Part shown: positions 37,189-44,148 of the stretch, one piece after another
Position numbering within the stretch: the stretch's first letter is position 1
Layout: each line of letters starts with the position of its first letter
Assembly (NCBI RefSeq): GCF_039794105.1
Contig: NZ_JBDIWA010000011.1
Location: 32,866 to 96,865 of the forward strand
Direction: 5' to 3'
Length of the DNA stretch: 64,000 nt
Origin: Kuenenia sp039794105
Lineage (GTDB): Bacteria > Planctomycetota > Brocadiia > Brocadiales > Brocadiaceae
Made by a program: the position numbers and the translations under genes
Notes under the pieces: model-generated
What the model saw: only the letters and a program-made list of their open reading frames with translations
Database searches by the model: none
Told to the model about the DNA's origin: nothing

Positions 37189-37395
37189 ATGACGATAACT
37201 GAAATAAAAAAGATGTCTATTATTGAGCGTTTACAAGCAATGGAAGAATTATGGGATTCATTGTGTCATGAAGAAAATGAAATCGAATCACCAGAATGGC
37301 ACAAAGAAATACTTGAATCTAGAAGAAAGAAAATTGAAAAAGGGGAGGCTGAATTCATATCCTTGGAGGATTTAAAAGCAGGTAATTACAAATGA
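37189..37395 (+). CDS. Addiction-module antitoxin (Unstab_antitox family)
   Basis: 68 residues: ITEIKKMSIIERLQAMEELW, then ESPEWHKEILESRRKKIEKG and an EFISLEDLKA end, which is the standard pattern of the PF09720 antitoxin family paired with RelE/ParE toxins. An AAGGAGATACATT ribosome binding site precedes the ATG. It overlaps the toxin gene by 4 bp (ATGA), so the two are translationally coupled. Antitoxins of this family neutralise the toxin and usually repress the operon. Cassette-borne toxin-antitoxin pairs stabilise integron arrays. Confidence 0.9.
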   Translation: MTITEIKKMSIIERLQAMEELWDSLCHEENEIESPEWHKEILESRRKKIEKGEAEFISLEDLKAGNYK

Positions 37396-37703
37396 AGCAA
37401 CGGGCGGTATTTCTTTTAAAAGAAGCTACTGTAGATTTGGAAGAAGGAAGGCTTTTTTATGATTTGCAAGAAAAGGGTGTTGGTGATTATTTTTTTGATT
37501 GTCTGATTTCTGATCTTGAAAGTTTAAAATTTTATAGTGGAATTCATAGTAAAAAGTTTGGGTTTTATCGAATGTTTTCAAAAAGATTTCCATTTGCTAT
37601 TTACTATGAAATAGATAAAGATATTGTAGAAGTAGTTGCCATATTAGATATGAGACGCAATCAATCTTTGATACAAAGTAAATTAGGAAAAAGAAAAAGC
37701 TAA
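37392..37703 (+). CDS. RelE/ParE-family toxin
   Basis: 103 residues of the RelE/ParE fold: KEATVDLEEGRLFYDLQEKG, FYRMFSKRFPFAIYYEIDKD and VEVVAILDMRRNQSL, the last being the C-terminal strand with the conserved arginines. ParE members poison gyrase and RelE members cut mRNA; the motif set does not separate them. The stop codon lies inside the attC3 left core (AGCTAAC). It is intact and paired with the antitoxin at 37189. Confidence 0.9.
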   Translation: MKQRAVFLLKEATVDLEEGRLFYDLQEKGVGDYFFDCLISDLESLKFYSGIHSKKFGFYRMFSKRFPFAIYYEIDKDIVEVVAILDMRRNQSLIQSKLGKRKS

Positions 37704-37755
37704 CCATTTAATTCAGGTGACGCAAAAGGCGGCGCACCTGATTATTATGTTAGCC
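37698..37755 (+). other. attC recombination site 3
   Basis: A 58-bp palindrome runs from AGCTAAC (37698-37704) to GTTAGCC (37749-37755) with paired arms TTAATTCAGGTG and CACCTGATTAT. The left core differs from the perfect complement of the cassette opening (TTAACT) by one base, a G-U-type change. Confidence 0.82.
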
Positions 37756-37761
37756 ATTAAA

Positions 37762-38055
37762 ATGAGGAAGCTATCTTTGATCTCTTTGTCACATATAAAT
37801 GAACGGCCATTTTATGACCCTCCTTATGAAAGTCCCCCGGAGGACATATTTGCTTTAACTATAATCAAATATTTAAATACGTCTATTGCTTTCCAGAAAC
37901 AAGTAGAAGTTGCTACGATTTGCGGCAAGTTTAGAATAGATTTTATTGCTGATTGTGGATCAAAAAAGGAGGTCACGGTGTCCGGAGTCCTGTCGATGGG
38001 CTGTAGGTCGGTTTATACAGTCTGTATAAACCGGAATGGGCTATTTGGCCAATAG
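37762..38055 (+). pseudogene. Truncated endonuclease-like cassette gene (cassette 4)
   Basis: Starting at the ATG at 37762, 13 bp behind the attC3 core, the frame gives MRKLSLISLSHINERPFYDP, then ESPPEDIFALTIIKYL and VATICGKFRIDFIADCG. This resembles the beginning of a DUF559/very-short-patch type endonuclease domain (sensor K-RIDF). After GSKK (about 37965) the sequence changes character and ends in unrelated residues, so the gene is cut short. No attC closes this cassette. Confidence 0.55.
38009..38033. promoter_or_regulatory. Palindrome GGTTTATACAG-T-CTGTATAAACC (possible operator)
   Basis: Eleven-bp perfect arms around one central base, in the foreign segment that breaks cassette 4. A second, shorter copy (TTATACAG-A-CTGTATAA, 38146-38162) lies 33 bp ahead of the aspartic protease start. 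Paired palindromes upstream of a gene suggest a repressor site. Confidence 0.5.
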
Positions 38056-38194
38056 GTAGGAAGTATTTAATGTGAAACAAGTTACAACTCTCAACAAGAA
38101 GATACGGCAATCTCTTATATATCGAGACAGTCTGTGTTTGCCGTTTTATACAGACTGTATAATTATTGTTATAATTAAAAAAAGGAAAGGAAAA

Positions 38195-38581
38195 ATGGGA
38201 TTAGTAAATACAAAAATCATATTAAAAAATCCAAGAAAACCTGACCTAACTCCTATTGAAGTTGATGCACTTGCAGATACTGGTTCTGTTCACTTATGTA
38301 TTCCGGAACATTTAAAAATTCAGCTTGAACTAGAAGAGATAGATAAAAAAGATGTAACACTTGCAGACGGAAGTGAAAAACTTGTCCCTTATGTAGGTCC
38401 CATAGAACTTAAATTTAAAAATCGTACTGGTTTTTGTGGTGCGCTGGTAATGGGAGATCAAGCCTTATTAGGCGCTATTCCAATGGAAGATATGGACTTA
38501 GTTGTTATTCCAAAGACAAGGGAGGTTGCCGTAAATCCTTTGAGTCCTAACATAGCTACTTCTATTGCAAAAAAATTATAA
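38195..38581 (+). CDS. Clan AA (retropepsin-like) aspartic protease
   Basis: 128 residues from the ATG at 38195, behind AAAGGAAAGG. The catalytic motif is ALADTGSVHLCIP (Asp-Thr-Gly) near residue 29, followed by typical strands (VTLADGSEKLVPYVGPI) and the hydrophobic LLGAIPMEDMDLVV flap-end region. Small bacterial proteins of this family are common and their substrates unknown; they work as dimers. It may be a cassette gene, because AACAATGCCATGCACTG behind the stop resembles an attC left half, but the right half is not recognisable. Confidence 0.8.
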   Translation: MGLVNTKIILKNPRKPDLTPIEVDALADTGSVHLCIPEHLKIQLELEEIDKKDVTLADGSEKLVPYVGPIELKFKNRTGFCGALVMGDQALLGAIPMEDMDLVVIPKTREVAVNPLSPNIATSIAKKL

Positions 38582-38834
38582 CAATGCCATGCACTGCACT
38601 GCATAAAACAACGGGTCACACCTTGATTAGCGATTTAAGTTCTTCTAATCGTTTATTCATTTTATCTTCTTTAGATATCCCAGTAGATAATTATTTCATA
38701 TTTGCTCATTTGGAATGTTTTCATCTGAAGTTCCGCGTAAAATTTGAATCAGAAGCTTTTCGTGTTTGCCCATTATATTTTTAGAATATAACATACCACA
38801 TAACCGTATAAGTAAGAACATGGTCATATTTTCA

Positions 38835-40652
38835 TTATTTGCAAATTTTTGCCAGAGACAGCAGCTCGTCCTGTGAGATGTAAAGAGACTGTGCGCGTTC
38901 AATTCCTTTTCCCCGATCACAAAGCAAGTCGCCTCTGCCTAGCAATAATTCCCCACCGGCATGGTCAAGGATAATTTTTGAATTGGTGGCAGTGGTCACT
39001 TTCATACAAATCTTTAAGGGCAGATTGGCCTTTACAATGCCGGTCACGATGTTTCTGTCCGGTCTCTGCGTGGCGAGCACTAGATGAATGCCTGCTGCCC
39101 TGCCTTTCGCCGCTAATCGGGCAACCAGTTTTTCAAATGCCTCTTTCTCCTTTTTTCCCTGAAGCACCAGGTCTGCAAATTCATCAAAAAGAATAATATA
39201 AAAGGGAATGTCTTTTCTCCCTGCTTTTATGCGACTGCCCAGATCCTTAAATCCCTCTTCCGCCAACTGTTTATAGCGGTTCTCCATTTCATGTACCGCC
39301 TTCTCTAAACAGGCAATAGCCTCTGTAACATCATGGATAACCGGTTCTGCCAAAAAAGGAGAGGCCTTTAATGCTCCAAAAGTCAAAATTTTTGGGTCAA
39401 TTAGAGAGAGTTTGAGGGTTTCCGGACTGTTCTTTTTCTATAATGAGCCTACCAGTGATTTTAAAAATTCGCTTTTACCACTGCCTGAAGCCCCTGCAAC
39501 CAGTGCATGAGCCGTATTGGAATCTGCGAAATCAGCGAAAAACATCTCGTTATTCACACCTACCCCTATTGGAAAAGAAACACATTCATTCCCTTTTGCA
39601 TCTTCCGGATGTTTTCCCCTGTCGCTCCAATATATGACATCAGGCCTTTCTTTTGGTATATCAATGGATACATAGCCCACTGAAGGTTCTATCCTGGGGG
39701 CTGAATTTAAACTTAATGCGACCTGTAAATCGTCAGCCCTGTTTGCCAATGAAATAACTTTCACCCCTGAATCCGGTTTTATTTTATATCGCACCAGTTG
39801 GGGCGCTTCCTGTTTATCAACTATTTCGATTTTAAGCCCGAAATCAGCATAGGTTTGTTTAATTTTTGTGGCAAATTCATCTATGCCATTTTTTTCTACA
39901 CGTGCACATTTGCCCATTTCCTTGCCTGCCAGCTCATGCAAAACCGGCAAAACACTATTATGAAAAAGTTCGGTAAGCTCTTTATGTGTTACAACAACTT
40001 CCCGAAAATCCGGTTCATAATATTCAAGGGCGCCATTACATGTAACTTCAGGTTTTAGCTTTTTTAACAATTCTGCATAAATAGCCAACTGTAAAAGGTC
40101 ATGCCCTCTGTTGTCGCCTTTCGTAAGTTTGTAATCTACAATTTCAATTCCTCGTGCAGGATATACCCTTACCGAATCCAATTGGCCGGAAACAAAAACG
40201 GAATGATCACCGACCTTATACTGGATATCCTTTATGTGAAACTCATTCGTTAAATATATATCCTTCCAGGAATGAAAATTCATTATTTGATCACGTAAGG
40301 TAACAGTACGATCACAGAAGGCCTTTAATGCCTTTGCAAGATAGTGCGCAGATTCTAATTTGTTATTATTCAGCTCTTCGTTTATCTCGCTCTCTGCAAA
40401 TCTGGTATACATTTCATCCCAGATCAAATACCTGTCTTTGAGGTTCACGGTAATGGTGTTATTTTCTGGCAGTGATAACCAATCTAAAAATTTCTTCACG
40501 ATGTTGTGAAATTTGGTTCCGTAAACAGCTATTGAATTTGGAGGATGCTTAGGAGTTGTCGGAGGATTTTCACCTGCAAGCCATCTGTCTTTCCAATCGT
40601 TGTCCAGACAGGCATGTTTTAATTCTGTTACTGTTATCGATTTGACTGCCAT
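38835..40652 (-). pseudogene. PD-(D/E)XK nuclease fused to FtsK/HerA-type ATPase, with internal TAG
   Basis: From the ATG at 40652 (MAVKSITVTELKHACLD) the N-terminal part has a RecB/Cas4-like nuclease motif: VSGQLDSVRVYPARGIEIVD, then YKLTKG and QLAIYAE near residue 215. The C-terminal part is an FtsK-type motor: Walker A AGASGSGKSEFLKSLVGS, then after an amber codon (39438-39440) the same frame continues with LKLSLIDPKILTFG, Walker B FYIILFDEFADLV and LVLATQRPDRNIVTG. There is no frameshift; one TAG breaks it. Either it is a nonsense mutation or the codon is read through. It is co-oriented and overlaps the upstream gene; its closest known system is not identified. Confidence 0.75.
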
Positions 40653-41329
40653 TGCAATATAGTCATACGGGGACTTTGATAAACCTTTATTTGCGGAGTT
40701 TTCGTACAAATATCTAAAATCTTTTCTTTATCCAATGACTTTGACAAATTCATGAGTAATTCGTCTAAACTTAACACCTTTTCCTTTTTGATATGTGCCG
40801 TAATCTCATCTACAACACGTTCTGCCGGACTTATGTTATCTTCATCTTTTTTTTCCTTTTCTATTCCGGCTGAGAGATCACCAATAATTGTATCCCAAAA
40901 CCACGTAAACCTTTTTCTTATAAATGATAAAACCTCATCGCGTGAATATGGTATGTCACCTTCTACCGCATCTCTGTAAAGTTCATTAGCAGCATAAATA
41001 TTTATCACCATATCTTTCTTTAAATCTACTATATTGAAAAACTCTTTTTTAGCCTCTTCTATTTCTGACCCGATTATTTTCCACGTTGGTTTGGGTATCT
41101 TCGGCAACTCAAACGTTCGCACCATGACCGCTGTTAATCCCGTTTGAGATCTTGTGTATCTTTTCGCCTCCCTTACAATTGATCGCCATCTCATACTATT
41201 GGAACCCGATTCTAATCCAAATATAATAGAACGAGTATTGAATAACCAGTGAATGGAAAAATATCCCTTTTCTGTTTTATGTTTTTTTACCGTAATTCCG
41301 GTAATGCCCTTAGACACTTCAAAGATCAT
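40634..41329 (-). CDS. Unknown protein of the FtsK-nuclease module
   Basis: 231 residues; ATG at 41329 overlaps the stop of the upstream ATPase remnant as ATGA, and its 3' end overlaps the nuclease-FtsK gene by 19 bp. Composition is mixed alpha/beta at the N-terminus (MIFEVSKGITGITVKKHKTE) and helical and charged at the C-terminus (IGDLSAGIEKEKKDEDN). No signal peptide, membrane segment or family was recognised. The tight overlaps on both sides imply a conserved operon and a shared job. Confidence 0.65.
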   Translation of the reverse strand: MIFEVSKGITGITVKKHKTEKGYFSIHWLFNTRSIIFGLESGSNSMRWRSIVREAKRYTRSQTGLTAVMVRTFELPKIPKPTWKIIGSEIEEAKKEFFNIVDLKKDMVINIYAANELYRDAVEGDIPYSRDEVLSFIRKRFTWFWDTIIGDLSAGIEKEKKDEDNISPAERVVDEITAHIKKEKVLSLDELLMNLSKSLDKEKILDICTKTPQIKVYQSPRMTILQWQSNR

Positions 41330-41775
41330 CCAATACAGGATATCCGGACAAAAACATGTCTTTTTGGCTGTGATCTGATATCTTCTAAACTTTTCTCAAA
41401 ATAATATTCAAGTGACGATACTTTAACTTCTCTGTTTTTTTCAATATCCCATTGATCCCTGCACGCATTTATAAAACGGCGAATCCCTATTTGGGTACTG
41501 TCTTTAAATAAATTATTGAACCATTTTTCATCAGCAAAAAGTTGTACCTCTGCGCTGCCGGGATTAAAGAGATGCAGTCTTTGTTGAATAAGCTCTTTAC
41601 CCTGTTCTTTATTTATTCCTGCAAGCTCAAAACGTTTATGAAATCTATGTTTATGGGCCTCCTCCATAGACGCCAGGATTGTCTTTTCCCAGACATGCTG
41701 ATTTGCCGTTACTACAGTCATCTGGTTTGGACATGTACTCACCATGTTCTCAATCACTATCCCAAAAGACCTCAC
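41326..41775 (-). pseudogene. AAA-type ATPase, C-terminal remnant
   Basis: 149 residues resembling the post-Walker-B part of an AAA or AAA-like ATPase: VVTANQHVWEKTILASMEEA, with FELAGINKEQGKELIQQRL and a winged-helix-like RFINACRDQWD region. The coding character begins abruptly behind a TAA at about 41800 and no nucleotide-binding P-loop is present, so the N-terminal half is missing. A MITE-like element lies about 50 bp upstream of the break. The stop overlaps the next gene's start. Confidence 0.55.
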
Positions 41776-41827
41776 AAGCTCCGGATTTTTACCATTTTAT
41801 TTAAGCGGTTTTCGGAGTGGCATGGGA

Positions 41828-41954
41828 TTGTCCAAAAAGTAAGTTTTTGCAAATTTATCCCCCCCATTAAGCCTGTATAATAACTGGCTATCACCACAAA
41901 TGGGTTTAAAACACCTTTTGTGGTGATACTTCTCCACCTGTACTTTTTGGACAA
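41828..41954. mobile_element. MITE-like element, 127 bp, 14-bp perfect terminal inverted repeats
   Basis: TTGTCCAAAAAGTA (41828-41841) and TACTTTTTGGACAA (41941-41954) are exact inverted repeats; an inner pair TATCACCACAAA/TTTGTGGTGATA adds a second stem. No clear target duplication flanks it. No transposase inside. Confidence 0.7.
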
Positions 41955-42295
41955 CTACGTGCCTAACTTGATGCTAAAGTAAAAATGAATAATCGTATTT
42001 TACTATCCAATTAATGTATTTTCTATTGTTTTTACTTAATCTTTGAAAGCCCAATTGAAAAAAAACGCAACATATTCCCTTTTGCCTATAACCACTCGTA
42101 TGAAACAATTGCTCCCGGCTATTAATCGGGAGCAATTGTTTCATTTGGCGAAAGAGTCACATAAAAAAAGTATTTAAAATCGCATCATACTGTGTTATTA
42201 TTCATTTTCATAGTGTTTACGCCAATGTTTTTCAGAAAGAAACACTGACATGAAAAGATACCTCAATACAAGAACATCAACAAAACACCTACAGT
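41955..42295. other. Intergenic region upstream of nadA with 17-bp inverted repeat
   Basis: Contains the hairpin TGAAACAATTGCTCCCG/CGGGAGCAATTGTTTCA (42101-42117 and 42127-42143, perfect over 17 bp, loop of nine). No T-run follows in either direction, so it is more likely a repeat than a terminator. No gene supported. Confidence 0.65.
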
Positions 42296-43204
42296 TTGAC
42301 TACATTAATAATAGATAAAATAAAAGAATTAAAGAAAAAAAGAAATGCAATAATACTTGCGCACAACTATCAAAGGGGTGAAGTACAGGATATTGCCGAT
42401 TTCGCCGGGGATTCCCTGGGATTATCACAACAGGCCGCCAAAACTGAGGCGGAAATGATTGTTTTCTGCGGGGTACACTTCATGGCAGAAACTGCATCAA
42501 TTCTTTGTCCCGGCAAATTGGTGCTTTTGCCTGATGAAAATGCAGGCTGCCCGATGGCAAATATGATTACCCGGAAGGAACTTATTCTGAAAAAAAAGGA
42601 GTTTCCCGGTGCAAAAGTTGTTTGCTATGTAAACAGTACCGCCGCAGTAAAAGCTGAGAGCGATATCTGTTGCACGTCATCTAACGCAATAAAAATCGTA
42701 TCTTCATTTCCCAAAGAACAGGAAATACTATTTGTTCCGGATAAGAGTCTGGGAGGGTATGTATCAAAACAGCTCAACCGCCCCATGATTCTTTGGGAGG
42801 GCTACTGCCCAACACACCACAGGATACTGGCAGAACATATTGTAAAGGCAAAAAAGGAACATCCACAGGCGAAAATCGTGGTGCATCCTGAATGCACACC
42901 TGATGTTATTGAGCTGGCTGACCATGTTGCAAGTACGACAGGAATCGCAAAATATTGCAGGGAATCCAGTGCAGGCAAATTTATAATCGGAACTGAGGTC
43001 GGTCTTTTACATCGTCTAAAGAAAGAGAACCCGCAAAAATCATTTTTCGCAGTTACACCGCTTTCCGATTGTCCCAATATGAAGCTCATTAACCTGGAAA
43101 AGGTATTGTGGGCTTTGGAAGACCTTGTATATGAAGTCAAGGTCGCTGAGGATATCGCGCAAAAGGCACATTCCGCTATCCAAAAAATGCTGGATTTATC
43201 GTAA
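42296..43204 (+). CDS. nadA: Quinolinate synthase (4Fe-4S)
   Basis: NadA condenses iminoaspartate with dihydroxyacetone phosphate to quinolinate in NAD synthesis. The 302-residue protein has AHNYQRGEVQDIADFAGDSL, VFCGVHFMAETA, GCPMANM, EGYCPTHHR and HPECTPDV, which include the three cysteine ligands of the 4Fe-4S cluster. The only in-frame start near the motif is a TTG at 42296 (LTTLIIDKIKELK) with no obvious ribosome binding site. nadB/nadC are not adjacent; larE follows 66 bp on. Confidence 0.95.
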   Translation: MTTLIIDKIKELKKKRNAIILAHNYQRGEVQDIADFAGDSLGLSQQAAKTEAEMIVFCGVHFMAETASILCPGKLVLLPDENAGCPMANMITRKELILKKKEFPGAKVVCYVNSTAAVKAESDICCTSSNAIKIVSSFPKEQEILFVPDKSLGGYVSKQLNRPMILWEGYCPTHHRILAEHIVKAKKEHPQAKIVVHPECTPDVIELADHVASTTGIAKYCRESSAGKFIIGTEVGLLHRLKKENPQKSFFAVTPLSDCPNMKLINLEKVLWALEDLVYEVKVAEDIAQKAHSAIQKMLDLS

Positions 43205-43269
43205 ATTTTCAGTGGAATATATTCAAATACACCTTGCTGAAATTAAAAATTTTATCACCGTTGAATAGT

Positions 43270-44079
43270 ATGGATACGAAAGAAAAACTTAATAAATTAA
43301 GAGACTATGCAGAGGCATTGGAAAGTGTTGTCGTTGCTTTTTCAGGGGGAGTGGACAGCTCGCTTGTCGCAAAAGTTTGTTTTGATGTTTTAGGCGGAAA
43401 AGCCATGGCAGTCACTGCCCGTTCAGAAACATATCCCGCCTTTGAATATGAAGAGGCGACAAAAATAGCAAAGGAGATTGGTATCTCCCATATGACCATC
43501 CATACCAGCGAACTTAATATTAAGGGCTTTGCTGAAAATCCCACGAACCGGTGCTATTTTTGCAAATCGGAATTATTTGGAAAACTAAAAGACATTGCAA
43601 TGGCACGGGGATTCAAAAATGTTGCGGATGGTGCCAATTTTGACGACACAAGTGAACACAGGCCCGGGCTTGAAGCTGCAAAGGAACTCAGCGTACGCAG
43701 CCCTTTAAAGGATCTCGGATACAGAAAATCTGATATACGCGAAATATCACACTATCTCAATCTCTCAAACTGGGATAAACCATCGTACGCCTGCATGTCA
43801 TCCCGCTTCCCCTATGGAGAAGCTATTACTGAAGGCAAATTAGTTCTCGTCGCCGCCGCAGAAGATTATTTGCGAAGCATCGGGCTGCGACAATTTCGCG
43901 TCAGGCATCACGATACCATAGCAAGAATTGAGATTCTGCCGGAAGACTTTCCCAAATTATTACAAAATGGCAAAAGGACGGAATTAATCAATACATTCAA
44001 GGAAATAGGATATAAGTACGTCACTCTTGATATAGAAGGATACCGTAGCGGCAGTATGAATGAGGTGCTTAAACAATAA
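43270..44079 (+). CDS. larE: ATP-dependent sacrificial sulfur transferase LarE family
   Basis: The ATG at 43270 gives a 269-residue PP-loop enzyme: VAFSGGVDSSLVAKVC, then NPTNRCYFCKSELFGKL, ADGANFDDTSEHRPG and SVRSPLKDLGYRKSDIRE. A Cys lies in SYACMSSRFPYG, the position that gives up its sulfur in the characterised enzyme. LarE supplies sulfur to the nickel-pincer cofactor of lactate racemase and relatives. No larB/larC were seen in the window, so the partner is unknown; some homologues have other roles. The in-frame TTG at 43234 adds 12 residues and is not needed. Confidence 0.9.
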   Translation: MDTKEKLNKLRDYAEALESVVVAFSGGVDSSLVAKVCFDVLGGKAMAVTARSETYPAFEYEEATKIAKEIGISHMTIHTSELNIKGFAENPTNRCYFCKSELFGKLKDIAMARGFKNVADGANFDDTSEHRPGLEAAKELSVRSPLKDLGYRKSDIREISHYLNLSNWDKPSYACMSSRFPYGEAITEGKLVLVAAAEDYLRSIGLRQFRVRHHDTIARIEILPEDFPKLLQNGKRTELINTFKEIGYKYVTLDIEGYRSGSMNEVLKQ

Positions 44080-44148
44080 AGCGCATACTTCTTTATCCGC
44101 CTTAGCGGAACGGTCTGTTCTTCTCTTCTTTTAAATCAGTGTTAATCT

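Noticed and set aside
38582..38640. Fourth attC behind the aspartic protease
   Set aside because: AACAATGCCATGCACTG resembles a left half, but no matching right core could be found.
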